A stretch of DNA of 64,000 nucleotides, taken from contig NZ_BJDH01000003.1 of NCBI RefSeq assembly GCF_005405005.1, positions 1 through 64,000 of the forward strand, in the 5' to 3' direction. Position numbers and translations under genes: made by a program. The stretch comes from Lactiplantibacillus daoliensis (GTDB taxonomy: Bacteria > Bacillota > Bacilli > Lactobacillales > Lactobacillaceae). Positions 1 through 9,111 of the stretch are shown piece after piece. Numbering within the stretch: position 1 is the stretch's first letter; every line of letters starts with the position of its first letter. Below the pieces are notes generated by a model. That model saw only the letters and a program-made list of their open reading frames with translations. It was not told where the DNA came from and did not search any database.

Positions 1-9
1 AGGCATAAT

Positions 10-69
10 AAAATCCCCTTAAGCATTGATAGATGAATTATTGTTTTTCATCTGTCAACCTTAAAGGGA
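10..69 (-). terminator. Stem-loop downstream of the permease gene
   Basis: On the minus strand a nested inverted repeat (outer arms TCCCTTTAAG/CTTAAGGGGA, inner arms GACAGATGAA/TTCATCTATC) is followed by TTTTATT. It lies directly downstream of the permease stop codon and fits an intrinsic terminator, although the U tract is short. Confidence 0.5.
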
Positions 70-99
70 CTATAGCAATTTCACTGGTAAGTGCTGATT

Positions 100-1461
100 C
101 TAGTTGTCAGCTTTAGGCTGACGGTATTTGTGGAAATAAATCACGGTCATAATCACCAGGAAGACCACCCCAACCAAAATTGAATAGCGGGTTTCCGGGT
201 TGATGAACATGAAGACTAACGTTAACGCTAAAAATGCCAACGTTAAATAATTAGAATATGGCGATAATGGCATTTTAAATGGGTGATCAACCATCTTATC
301 GGCATTTTGCTTGCGGAACTCAATCTGACTAATTAGGATAACAACCCACGGTACCATCCCTGGTAACACACTTGAGCTATAAACCATTACGAAAATTTCG
401 CTAGCATCCTTGAAGAACATTGGCAAAATCACATTCAAAACGACACCAATTAGAATTCCGGCCGAAATTGAAATCACCGCGTAGAACGGTACGCCGTGGC
501 GATTTAATAGTGTCATCCGATGCGGCAACTGTTCATTTTCAGCCAAAGTATACGTCATCCGACTAGCACTATAAATACCAGAATTGGTCCCGGACAATGA
601 CGCCGTAATAACGACGAAATTAATAATTGAGGCCGCCGCAGTGATCCCGATTTTAGCAAAAGTTTGGACAAATGGTGATCCGATTTGACTCAACTGATCC
701 CAAGGGTAGATGCTGACAATCACAAAAATGGCGCCAACGTAAAAAATCAATATGCGCGCAACCGTTGACCGAATGGCTTTGACCAAGGTACTCTGTGGAT
801 TTTCAGCTTCACCAGCCGTTACCCCAATGAGTTCGATGCCTTGATAAGAAGCTAACACAATCGACAAGGCGAAGACGAAGCCTTTTACCCCACCGGTAAA
901 GAAGCCGCCATGCGACCATAAATTGCTGATCCCAATGGGTTGACCATGATTCCCAAAGCCAAATAGAATCAGTCCTAATCCGGCAATAATCATCAACACA
1001 ATCGTGACGACTTTAATCAATGAGAACCACGTCTCCAGCGTCCCAAACATTTTAACCGAGATTAGATTGGCCACCGCCAAGAAAACAATGGCAATCAATC
1101 CCGGAATCCAGTCCGGCAAATTCGGCCACCAGTATCGACAATAGCCACCTAAGGCAATCATTTCACTCATCCCAACGACGACGAACTGGAAAATATTGCT
1201 CCAAGCCGTTAAATAACCAAAAACAGGATGTATGTATTCGGAAGCAAACTTAGCAAACGATCCGGTATTAGGATCCACATACAGCATTTCGCCAAGCGCT
1301 CGCATAATCAGATATAGAAATGCACCTGAAACGACGTACGCGATTAAAACTGACGGTCCGGTCCACTTGATGGTCGAGCTAGACCCCATAAAGAGCCCTA
1401 CCCCAATCGTGCCACCCAATGCAATCATCTGCATCTGGCCCGTACTTAATTTTCTCTGCAT
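100..1461 (-). CDS. Amino acid permease (APC superfamily, AAT-like)
   Basis: This is a 453-residue integral membrane transporter expected to import an amino acid by proton symport; the substrate cannot be read from the sequence. The N-terminus carries the family signature IALGGTIGVGLFMGSS in the first membrane segment, and hydrophobicity suggests 12 transmembrane helices. The motif SYQGIELIGVTAGEAENPQ mid-protein is typical of the AAT/LysP/GabP group. I chose the ATG at 1461 because AGAGAGAAAG precedes it; upstream in-frame starts, including a GTG at 1509, lack a ribosome binding site. The gene is divergent from the Nudix gene, and a 20-bp palindrome lies 33 bases upstream of the start. Confidence 0.88.
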   Translation of the reverse strand: MQRKLSTGQMQMIALGGTIGVGLFMGSSSTIKWTGPSVLIAYVVSGAFLYLIMRALGEMLYVDPNTGSFAKFASEYIHPVFGYLTAWSNIFQFVVVGMSEMIALGGYCRYWWPNLPDWIPGLIAIVFLAVANLISVKMFGTLETWFSLIKVVTIVLMIIAGLGLILFGFGNHGQPIGISNLWSHGGFFTGGVKGFVFALSIVLASYQGIELIGVTAGEAENPQSTLVKAIRSTVARILIFYVGAIFVIVSIYPWDQLSQIGSPFVQTFAKIGITAAASIINFVVITASLSGTNSGIYSASRMTYTLAENEQLPHRMTLLNRHGVPFYAVISISAGILIGVVLNVILPMFFKDASEIFVMVYSSSVLPGMVPWVVILISQIEFRKQNADKMVDHPFKMPLSPYSNYLTLAFLALTLVFMFINPETRYSILVGVVFLVIMTVIYFHKYRQPKADN

Positions 1462-1493
1462 AACTTTCTCTCTTTTCATTAATTCAAAGAACA

Positions 1494-1513
1494 ACTTGTG
1501 ACCTGTCACAAGT
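1494..1513. promoter_or_regulatory. Palindromic operator candidate upstream of the permease
   Basis: ACTTGTGACCTGTCACAAGT is a perfect 9-bp inverted repeat around a 2-bp centre. It sits between a possible promoter and the chosen start of the permease, which is a good place for a repressor. The cognate regulator is unknown and none is encoded next to it. Confidence 0.5.
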
Positions 1514-1690
1514 GTTAACTTACATCTTAGCTAAAATTTCACTGTGGTGCAAATGATAGTTTTCTAATAAAGTGTCACTAACACCTATTCTGACTGTGAT
1601 TCTGGTAACTATGTAGAAGTTCATTAACATAGGATTTTGTCGCTGTAACCGTTATACTAGTAAAAATAAGTCAAAGTGAGGTTAAGCATC

Positions 1691-2149
1691 ATGGCGAATT
1701 ACATCAAAGAGTTACGTGAATTGGTCGGGCATAAACCGTTGATCTTAAACACTGCCGCGGGAATTTTAGTCAATGAGCAGCAACAAGTCTTGTTAAATCT
1801 TAGAACGGATACCCATAATTGGAGTCTTCCTGGCGGTTATTTGGAATATGGCGAGACCTATGCTACCGCCTGTGTTCGCGAATATAAGGAAGACAGTGGC
1901 ATCGACGTCAAAATCGTCGCTCCGATCGGGATCTTCGATCAGGGTGAAACCGTCTATCCGAACGGTGATGTGGTCCAAACGATTACTGAATTGTTCTTAG
2001 TTGAAGCAATCGGAGGCCAACCGCTCCAAACTGCCACCGATGAGACTCTTAAACTAGCTTACTTCGACTTTGACAATTTGCCACCCTTACTGAATCAGCA
2101 GACCGCGGACACATTAATTGCCGCAAAAGAATTTCTAAAGCATCATTAA
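1691..2149 (+). CDS. Nudix hydrolase
   Basis: A 152-residue Nudix enzyme, expected to hydrolyse a nucleoside diphosphate linked to another moiety; the exact substrate is unknown. The Nudix box spans residues 49-71 (G-x5-E-x7-RE-x-x-E-D-x-G), with one conservative Glu to Asp change in the metal-binding core. Length and the opening GHKPLILNTAAGILV match small ADP-ribose/NTP pyrophosphatase-like members. The ATG at 1691 is preceded by GTGAGG at good spacing; the upstream GTG at 1676 is itself part of that ribosome binding site. It appears to be a single-gene unit ending in a terminator. Confidence 0.88.
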   Translation: MANYIKELRELVGHKPLILNTAAGILVNEQQQVLLNLRTDTHNWSLPGGYLEYGETYATACVREYKEDSGIDVKIVAPIGIFDQGETVYPNGDVVQTITELFLVEAIGGQPLQTATDETLKLAYFDFDNLPPLLNQQTADTLIAAKEFLKHH

Positions 2150-2182
2150 AAAAGCCGTGGCCTTCACTGGTCACAGCTTTTT
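2148..2182 (+). terminator. Terminator after the Nudix gene
   Basis: A GC-rich stem (GCCGTGGCC/GGTCACAGC, one mismatch, one G-T) flanked by A and T runs. It could work in both directions, serving the convergent gene at 2194 as well. Confidence 0.75.
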
Positions 2183-2193
2183 AATTTGACTAA

Positions 2194-2718
2194 TTAGTCC
2201 ATATCATTCCAACTATTTAAAAACAACGGTAACCAATCCAATTCTTCCGGCGCCATCAGCCGTTGGGGATGTTCTGGATTTTCAATGATTGCAACACTTG
2301 AAATCGCCGTTAACGGGACTTGTTGAACCTCAAAACTCTCGAAATTGTAAAAGGCTAACCAGCCGATTTCCTGCGACTCATGCTCGCCTAAAGTTGCGCT
2401 AAAAATCTGACAAGGATAAACTGGCAAACTGATAATGCCAAGATCTGGCGAGAAGTAACGCAGCGTGCTAATTTCGTGATAGATCGTTGCATGAATAAGC
2501 GTCTGGAGCAGCCCTGCGTCCACGTTGGCCAAACTACCCTCGACTAACTGGACCCGATCTTGATAACTGGCTAAAGCATGATACGCCTGATCGCCCAAAA
2601 CGGAACGTAATTTGGCGACAGTAACCTCACTCACACTTGGCGCCAGCTCTTGGCCGCCTTGAATATTCGGCCGTGGTGAAACCAGCAATGTCGCAAGCTC
2701 CGCACGTGTCAAGCTCAA
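2194..2718 (-). pseudogene. 3' part of the split HIRAN-domain gene
   Basis: This 174-codon open segment continues in the same frame as the upstream HIRAN gene, separated only by one TGA and 11 sense codons (about PYAAQVAEQSQ). Its only start is a TTG at 2718 without a convincing ribosome binding site. I read it as the C-terminal part of one original protein of about 531 codons. The segment itself has no domain I recognise. If it is translated separately it would be a soluble protein of unknown function with an acidic C-terminus. Confidence 0.55.
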
Positions 2719-2751
2719 TTGTGACTGCTCAGCTACTTGGGCTGCGTATGG

Positions 2752-3789
2752 TCACCACGCCGGGATGCTCGGGTAATGTAACGCTTGCTGCATCGTTGTT
2801 TTTACCTGCAAGGCACCAAAAGAGACCCAACTCACGACAAAACCAGCCGCTTGATGCGCGGCAACTTGACCAACTCGATAGAAAGCCTTGGGAACCGTAG
2901 CATCCGTAATAAAGTTATCATTATCAGCAGTATACGTCTTCGCGCTCAGCCCAACCACATAAAAGCTGTCACTATTGGCGAGCACAACTGCCTGTTCCGT
3001 GGCGTTTTGCCAAGTTTCGATCACACTAGTTTCAGCACTCAATTCACAAGTAACCAAACTCTGGTCCGTGACCGACGTCCAGTCCGGCGTCACCAAATAA
3101 CGCCGAGTCACTGCCAATCGATCATCTGGCGTCAGCCAAGGCGTCAACTCGGTTAGTTGATATTTCAACGGACGCTCGTTACTCTTAACGATTAGATTTC
3201 CCAGCGGCGTGTTCAATAACGACTGTGGCAACGCTGCGGGACCAGTCATCGGCATTTGCGCTAAGCGCTGTTGAATTCTAATAGCCGGATTTTCTGCGAT
3301 GCCTGTTACGCGAAATAACGTCACTTTTAATTTTTGTGCTTTCTGATCAAGATGACAGACTTGCCCATATAAATAGGCCCCTTGATCCAACAACGCCGCA
3401 TATGGCGCATTTTGATAGCGAGATAGATAGCCTAAACGCGCATGCGCTAGGTTCCAGACAGAAATTGCCTGATCATCGTATTGGTTATTTGCTTCACGTT
3501 GTAGTAAGACCGTCGTACCATCAACCAGTGTGGCTAAGTTTCGGTCAATATCGTCAATGTATCGTTCACCGACAACGTCAACCATAGCTAATTCTTGATC
3601 TCCAGTTGCTTTTTCTGTCCTCAGGCCTTGTTCAGTTATCTGAACGATATCAGCTGTTGCAATAATATCGACCACTGCATCAGCTTGTAGTTGTTTAGCC
3701 AAGCAGTGTTTTCCCTGATCAATTACAGCCAATATCTGATAACTGACTCCAGTTGACAATAATACTTGCATGCCACTTTGAAGAGACAT
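2752..3789 (-). pseudogene. HIRAN-domain protein, 5' part ending at an in-frame TGA
   Basis: 345 codons end in TGG-TGA, while the reading frame stays open for another 185 codons. Residues about 70-150 resemble a HIRAN domain: a VVGERY start, then QREANNQYDDQAISVW, then LGYLSRYQNAPYAALLDQG. HIRAN domains occur in DNA-repair helicases and in stand-alone bacterial proteins, where DNA binding is proposed. The rest is unrecognised. A TGG to TGA change would explain the break, giving a truncated protein. I cannot exclude that the 345-residue form is functional, or that the stop is a sequencing error. Confidence 0.6.
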
Positions 3790-3867
3790 ACCGCCTCACC
3801 GCCTTTTAATTGTTTTAATTATAGCTTACTTGCAGCCCCTAATGAAAGCCTTCCCATAAAGCAAGTC

Positions 3868-3908
3868 AAAAAAACGTTGATGCCAATGATACTCAGCTTC
3901 AACGTTTT
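3868..3908 (-). terminator. Terminator of the flavoprotein gene
   Basis: AAAACGTTGA pairs with TCAACGTTTT across an 18-base loop immediately downstream of the minus-strand flavoprotein gene. Confidence 0.65.
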
Positions 3909-3914
3909 ATTCAG

Positions 3915-5312
3915 CTAATTTAATGCTGTTAAATATCGATAAACTTGCTGACCTGCTTGACGCCCAAATACCACTGTTTCAGCAATGGAATTACCACCAA
4001 TACGATTGTTACCATGCAGACCGCCAGCGATTTCACCCGCTGCGTATAGCCCTGGAATCACTTGACCAGTTGTTGCAAGCACTTGCGTTGTGGGTTTAAT
4101 CTTGACCCCGCCCATGGTGTAATGCACTGCCGGCGCAATGTGAATCGCATAGAAGGGACCAGTCGCTAGCTTATGACCCATCCCAGTCGTACGACCATAC
4201 TGTTTGTCTGTCTGAGTCGTCACAGCCGTATTCCAGTCTGTCACCGTTGTCATTAACTGTTCAGCCGGAACTTCAATTTTATCTGCAAGTTCTACTAACG
4301 TTGATCCCGTCACGACTAAACCAACTGAGTCATAAAAATTGATTGCTGGCACTCGTTCACGTACGGCTGCATCCAAAATTAAATAAGCATGTTTTGTCGG
4401 TAACTGGTCAATAGCGGCAGTGACGGCCTTGCGGGTGGTCAACTCATTCACAAAACGGTTCCCGTCTTCATTGACTAAGATTGCCCCTTCACCACGAACT
4501 GCCTCTCCAATCAAAAAGGCATGTGCCGTATCTTGTTGAACGGTCGGATGTACCTGAATCTGTGCCATATCCACTAATTCGGCGCCTGCTTTAGTGGCCA
4601 AACTAATCCCATCACCGGTAGCACCCGGTTGATTAGTCGTGCGATAATCCTTTAGATCTGGCCGATATTTGGCAATTAAATCAGGATTGGCCCCAAAGCC
4701 ACCGGTAGCGAGGATAACTGCCGGTGCAGCTAACTGCCGCTGCTGCCCCGTCGGTAACTTAACAGACACACCTGTGACTTTCCCATCAGATTTTGCTAAC
4801 TCGGTTACCGTGACTTCCGTGAATAATGGAATCTCTTCAGCAGCCACTACTTTCAGTAATTGTGTCACCAGAAAGCCACCAATTGGTGCCAAACTGCTAG
4901 GCCGATGCGTTCGTTGCACCCGCATCCCACCAGTAATCGTCAATTCATCTAATTCAATCCCATGAGCGGCCAACCAATCAATGGCAAGCGCGCCATGTGA
5001 TGCAAAATAATCCAACATTGCGGGGTCGTTTTGCTCACCGCCCCCCACCAACGTTTCATGATAGAAATCAGCGTAACTGTCCACCACGTGTTGTTTTAAC
5101 TGAACCAAAGTTTCCGCCGCATTCATCCCCGATGACGCGCGTGTTGTGTTACCACCAATCTTTGGCATTTTTTCTAAAATAACCGGCTTTAGCCCTAACT
5201 CATGCGCCTGAACAGCACTTACTAAACCAGTACTCCCAGAGCCGATAATAATCACATCATATTGATCATGTAAAGCAGCCAACGGTGTTGCTTCAAATTG
5301 AAATTTAGCCAT
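3915..5312 (-). CDS. FAD-dependent flavoprotein, fumarate reductase/flavocytochrome c type
   Basis: A 465-residue soluble FAD enzyme of the fumarate/urocanate reductase family, likely passing electrons to an organic acceptor such as fumarate. Residues 18-30 hold the dinucleotide-binding motif GSGSTG, followed by VILEKMPKIGGNTTRASSGMN. The C-terminus has AGEIAGGLHGNNRIGGNS, which closes the FAD site. There is no N-terminal FMN-binding or haem domain, so it corresponds to the flavoprotein core alone. The ATG at 5312 has GGGGAA upstream; the earlier start at 5348 is less well placed. It is single-gene, with a parS site immediately upstream and a terminator downstream. Confidence 0.88.
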   Translation of the reverse strand: MAKFQFEATPLAALHDQYDVIIIGSGSTGLVSAVQAHELGLKPVILEKMPKIGGNTTRASSGMNAAETLVQLKQHVVDSYADFYHETLVGGGEQNDPAMLDYFASHGALAIDWLAAHGIELDELTITGGMRVQRTHRPSSLAPIGGFLVTQLLKVVAAEEIPLFTEVTVTELAKSDGKVTGVSVKLPTGQQRQLAAPAVILATGGFGANPDLIAKYRPDLKDYRTTNQPGATGDGISLATKAGAELVDMAQIQVHPTVQQDTAHAFLIGEAVRGEGAILVNEDGNRFVNELTTRKAVTAAIDQLPTKHAYLILDAAVRERVPAINFYDSVGLVVTGSTLVELADKIEVPAEQLMTTVTDWNTAVTTQTDKQYGRTTGMGHKLATGPFYAIHIAPAVHYTMGGVKIKPTTQVLATTGQVIPGLYAAGEIAGGLHGNNRIGGNSIAETVVFGRQAGQQVYRYLTALN

Positions 5313-5354
5313 GTACTTCCCCATCCCTTCACCAAATCCGTGTGACATATCGCA

Positions 5355-5370
5355 TGTTTCACGTGAAACA
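5355..5370. other. parS: parS site (chromosome partition)
   Basis: TGTTTCACGTGAAACA is identical to the 16-bp parS consensus bound by ParB/Spo0J in Bacillus and many Firmicutes. parS sites cluster around the origin, and further copies lie at 21674 and 27939. Confidence 0.93.
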
Positions 5371-5424
5371 TTTTTTGTTAAGTTCTATTTTACTGGTTCA
5401 GTCTTAAAATAAACAGTGCAAACT

Positions 5425-5460
5425 CAAAAACGGTTCCGACAAGTTATCAGAACCGTTTTA
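5425..5460 (-). terminator. Terminator of the oppA-like gene
   Basis: AAAACGGTTC and GAACCGTTTT form a 10-bp stem with a 13-base loop, just downstream of the OppA-type gene. Confidence 0.75.
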
Positions 5461-5470
5461 ATAACACTAT

Positions 5471-7102
5471 TTATTTCCAATAAGCGTATCGATACAAAGC
5501 ATCCCGCAACAAAGTGAAATGGACCCCGCCGACTTTATTGCTAATTAAATGGGCCGCTGCTGTTTGATACAACGGTGTAACACCTTGTTGTTCTGCAACC
5601 AACTTAGCCGCCTGTTGCATACTTTGATAACGAGCAGTTTTGGTCTGGTCGCCAGCAGTGATTGTGGCAATCAGCTTTTCATAGCTAGCATCTTGAAATT
5701 TCCCAAAATCAACCGAATTAGTGACCGAAGCTTTATTTAAGAAATCAATTGGATCTTGAAAATCGCTGGACCAAGACAACGTGGCAAAATCAAAATTACC
5801 CTTGCTTAACGTTGAGATTTCATTTGTCAGTGGTACGGATTTGACATTGACTTTAACACCATCTAAATGTTTCTCAATTGCGGCTTGAATATATTCGGCA
5901 ACCGATTTATTCACATCATCATCACTAGTCAGTAGTTGCAGTGCCAGCGTCTTTTTACCCAAGCTCGCCTGTGCCTTTTCCCAATAAGTTTTCGCCTTGG
6001 TTGGACTATACGGATACAGATCTCCCGTGTCCTGATTAAAATCCTGTCCAGTACTTGGATTCTTAGTATTACCCGTCGGCACTAGTGACGTGGCCGCGAG
6101 GGAGCCATCCTTCAAAACGTTCTTGATCAGTGATTGGCGATCTAAAGCGTAGCTCACTGCACGACGCAGATCAACATTTTTCGTCGCCGACCGCCGAGTG
6201 TTCCACGGCATAAAGTAAAGCTGATTGAGTTTCGTCACTGTTAACTCTTTTTTCAAAGCCCCTTGCTTGGCATCCGCCACTTGGGTTCCTGTAACTTGAG
6301 TCACTTGAACTGCTTTGCTTTCAAATAAATTTTGGGCCGTGCTATTCGTCTTAACGGTTTCAACTTTAATGTTGTTAATATGAACATTTTTTTGATCATA
6401 ATAATTAGGATTTTTGACGTATTTCCAAGTATCGCTGGTGCCATCCCAATCTTTGAGCATATATGGCCCATTCGACAACGTTTTGGCTGCCGTCGTCCCA
6501 TATTTATTCCCATACTTTTGCGTAAAAGTTGGATTAAGTGGGTATAGTTCAGTCGCTAACCGATAATTAAAATACGGCGTCTTTTGAGATAAGGTAATTT
6601 GTAACTTATATTTTCCCAGTGCCTTAATCCCTAACGACTTAACTGGCTTCTTTCCAGCCGTGATAGCGGTAGCATTTTGAACTTCCGTTAGATGTCCGAT
6701 TTCTTGTGACTTCGTTGTTGGATCAACTTGTCGCTGGAAAGCATAGACAAAATCTGCCGCCGTCACCTTCTGACCATTGGACCATTTAGCATTATGTCGC
6801 AACGTAAAAGTGTATCGTTTGCCACCATTCGTGGGTTTCACAACCTTTGTCGCGATGGCCGGAATGACTTTCCCCTTGGTATTGGTCGTATATAGTCCTT
6901 CCATAAACTGTGCAATGGCGGCCTCACTGACGACATCATCAGCTTTATTGGGATCAGCCGTTGCAATTGCTTGTGAAGCCGTGACTGTCAATGTTTTGTT
7001 ACTAGCCTTAGACTTTGAATGCGTTTGTGTGCCACAACTAGCTAATACTAAGCCCAATGCCATAATTCCTAGACCACTTAACCACTTTTTTGTTGCTTTC
7101 AT
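5471..7102 (-). CDS. Peptide ABC transporter substrate-binding lipoprotein (OppA type)
   Basis: A 543-residue extracellular solute-binding protein of the SBP_bac_5 family that captures oligopeptides for an ABC importer. The N-terminus is a lipoprotein signal peptide with the lipobox LASC (Cys23), so it should be anchored to the membrane surface. Family blocks visible include NAKWSNGQKVTAADFVYAF and the C-terminal LYRYAYWK. No permease or ATPase genes accompany it, so it probably works with an Opp system encoded elsewhere, as is common for orphan OppA paralogues in lactobacilli. It ends in a terminator and lies 20 bases downstream of the glutamine amidotransferase gene. Confidence 0.9.
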   Translation of the reverse strand: MKATKKWLSGLGIMALGLVLASCGTQTHSKSKASNKTLTVTASQAIATADPNKADDVVSEAAIAQFMEGLYTTNTKGKVIPAIATKVVKPTNGGKRYTFTLRHNAKWSNGQKVTAADFVYAFQRQVDPTTKSQEIGHLTEVQNATAITAGKKPVKSLGIKALGKYKLQITLSQKTPYFNYRLATELYPLNPTFTQKYGNKYGTTAAKTLSNGPYMLKDWDGTSDTWKYVKNPNYYDQKNVHINNIKVETVKTNSTAQNLFESKAVQVTQVTGTQVADAKQGALKKELTVTKLNQLYFMPWNTRRSATKNVDLRRAVSYALDRQSLIKNVLKDGSLAATSLVPTGNTKNPSTGQDFNQDTGDLYPYSPTKAKTYWEKAQASLGKKTLALQLLTSDDDVNKSVAEYIQAAIEKHLDGVKVNVKSVPLTNEISTLSKGNFDFATLSWSSDFQDPIDFLNKASVTNSVDFGKFQDASYEKLIATITAGDQTKTARYQSMQQAAKLVAEQQGVTPLYQTAAAHLISNKVGGVHFTLLRDALYRYAYWK

Positions 7103-7121
7103 ACGCTATTCCCCGTCAATC

Positions 7122-7856
7122 TTAACTGTGACTGGTTGCAATAAATTTGGCAAATAAGCGTGCCATGACTGGATTAACTGCCTGCATTTCTTCTGGATGC
7201 CATTGAACGGCTATCTGTAAGCCGCCAGTGGTCGATTCAATCGCTTCAACGACTTCATCTGGTGCGGTTGCGACAACTTGAAATCCCGGTGCAATTTGGT
7301 GCAACGTTTGATGATGGAATGAATTCACCGCTAACTTAGTTTCACCTAAGAAGTCGGCCAATACTGATTTTTCTGCCACTTGGACGTGGTGCATACCATA
7401 CGCGGGCAATTGTGCTTGTAAATGCTTGATAGTTCCTTGGTTAGCCGGCATATAGGCTAAATCTTGATAAATCGTGCCACCATAACAAGCATTCAGGATT
7501 TGTAACCCACGACAAATACCAAAAATCGGCTTATGCGCGCCATGAACAGCTTTGATTAAAGCAATTTCATAAGCATCTCGTTGCGGATCAATCCCGCCGA
7601 GCTTTTCTAATGGTTCTTCCCCATAAATTAATGGATCCACATCTTGACCACCACAGAGCAATAACCCATCAATCAGGCTCACATAACGCGCGATCGTAGT
7701 AGCATCCGTGGTTACTGGCAAGACTAGTGGTATCCCCCCATTATCAGTAATCGAGCGCAAGTAAACCCGATTGACGTAGTCGCGTTGCCGACCAGGAAAC
7801 ATCTGACTATCAACAGCCAGCGTCCCAGGTGCTACCCCAATAATTGGTTTTGTCAT
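7122..7856 (-). CDS. Class I glutamine amidotransferase-like hydrolase (peptidase C26)
   Basis: A 244-residue enzyme of the PuuD/gamma-glutamyl-GABA hydrolase type, expected to cleave gamma-glutamyl amide bonds in the cytoplasm. The nucleophile elbow GICRG places the catalytic Cys near residue 115, and QWHPEE near the C-terminus supplies the His-Glu pair, so the triad is intact. I prefer the ATG at 7856 over the TTG at 7865 because of the purine-rich AAGAAAG upstream. The gene precedes the oppA-like gene by only 20 bases, so the two may be co-transcribed, which would link peptide uptake to gamma-glutamyl breakdown (inference). Confidence 0.82.
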   Translation of the reverse strand: MTKPIIGVAPGTLAVDSQMFPGRQRDYVNRVYLRSITDNGGIPLVLPVTTDATTIARYVSLIDGLLLCGGQDVDPLIYGEEPLEKLGGIDPQRDAYEIALIKAVHGAHKPIFGICRGLQILNACYGGTIYQDLAYMPANQGTIKHLQAQLPAYGMHHVQVAEKSVLADFLGETKLAVNSFHHQTLHQIAPGFQVVATAPDEVVEAIESTTGGLQIAVQWHPEEMQAVNPVMARLFAKFIATSHS

Positions 7857-7865
7857 CTTCAACAA

Positions 7866-8460
7866 CTTCTTTCTTCGCTATTTATTGCAAAAGTCTCCAT
7901 ACGCATTGCATACAAAAACAATTGATTTCGTACCACCACCCCGATTTTACGGCAATAACTGGCACAGAGCCATATGAATCTATCTGATTAACACTTTCTA
8001 TTCATTACCTTTGATGGTTAATTAGAAAATAATGGCAATTAGATTAATATAAGATTAGGTTTCTTCATACAAAAAGTCAACTGCTAAGTTAGTGAAAAAA
8101 CTATCCACAATTATAGCAGTCTATAATTGATTCATATTAAATGCGATCTGGTTATCATTAGTCTTCAAAGAAAAAAGCTATGGTCACATTTTGATTGTGA
8201 GCACAGCTTTTTAATCTATTTCGTATCGTCTTTTTACAGTTAATGATAAAAAAGTGTTTTAAGATAGTCTTCCAAATCGTTCCGGTGATTTTTCCGATTT
8301 TCAGTTTGTCTCTTTCTTCACAGCAGGTCTGATACTAAAGTATTGGAATGCAACTTTAGTATACGGCCGGTTAATTATTTTACAAGCTGAAAACTAGAAC
8401 AATGTTCAGTCATTTCATGAGTTCACGGCCACTGATTATGTTATTTCCCGGGAAATCATT
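7866..8460. other. Gene-free interval between thiE and the amidotransferase gene
   Basis: No credible gene is visible in these 595 bases. The interval holds a terminator at 8171-8212, a 10-bp inverted repeat at 8332-8362 (ATACTAAAGT/ACTTTAGTAT) and a 14-bp palindrome at 8443-8456 (ATTTCCCGGGAAAT) just past the thiE stop codon. The part at 7870-8160 is AT-rich and probably contains the amidotransferase promoter. Confidence 0.5.
8171..8212 (-). terminator. Terminator downstream of the thi operon
   Basis: AAAAGCT and TGTGA arms pair across ATCAAAA and are followed by TTTTTT on the minus strand. It lies about 250 bases past thiE and is flanked by A runs on the other side, so it may be bidirectional. 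Confidence 0.6.
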
Positions 8461-9111
8461 TTACGCTATCGTCACTGCTAACATCTTTTGTACCGTTGCA
8501 ACCATATTATCGCTCTGCGCTAGTAAAGAAATTACAGCGGAGCCCCGTGCACCTGTTCCGACAACGGCCGCCAATTGTGTCGTCGCGATACCACCGATCG
8601 CCACAACTGGTCGCCGAGAAAGGCTGACTAACGTTGCTAACCCCCGCAAGCCGATGACTGGATCAGCATCCGACTTAGACGTCGTTGGGAAAACTGGCCC
8701 GCTGCCTAAGTAAGCAATCCCAGCTAACTGATTGGCCGCTTCAACTTCGGCTGGTGTCGAGCAAGACAGTCCAACAAACATTTTCCCTCGCACCTGGTCT
8801 AAAACCTGCTGAATTTGTTGGTCACTCTGGCCAACGTGAATCCCATCTGCATGCAAGGCTAATGCTAACGCAACATCATCATCAACAATAAATGGCACAC
8901 GATAGGCTGCACATAACTGGTGTAATCTTTGACCCAATTGTCGTCGTTCTAAACCAGTTAACCGACTGCTCCCTTTGTCTCGAAATTGAAAGGCGGTAAT
9001 GCCAGCTTGCAACGCGGATTCGACAACAGCTACTAAGTCACGGTCACCAACATCTTGGGACCCGCAAACAAAATATGCACGTAATTGCGTTGGTGAGAAA
9101 TCAAGCGTCAT
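8461..9111 (-). CDS. thiE: Thiamine phosphate synthase ThiE
   Basis: A 216-residue TIM-barrel enzyme that joins HMP-pyrophosphate and thiazole phosphate into thiamine phosphate. Recognisable blocks are QFRDKGSS near residue 42, the FIVDDDVALALALHADGIHVGQSD segment at about 75-97, and the phosphate-binding IGGIATTQ near the C-terminus. GAGGTGA precedes the ATG. It overlaps the 3' end of thiD by 11 bases and is the last gene of the minus-strand thiM-thiD-thiE operon. Confidence 0.95.
   Translation of the reverse strand: MTLDFSPTQLRAYFVCGSQDVGDRDLVAVVESALQAGITAFQFRDKGSSRLTGLERRQLGQRLHQLCAAYRVPFIVDDDVALALALHADGIHVGQSDQQIQQVLDQVRGKMFVGLSCSTPAEVEAANQLAGIAYLGSGPVFPTTSKSDADPVIGLRGLATLVSLSRRPVVAIGGIATTQLAAVVGTGARGSAVISLLAQSDNMVATVQKMLAVTIA

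Noticed and set aside
5080-5095. Additional CACGTG as a parS site
   Set aside because: Only the central six bases match; the flanking arms do not.
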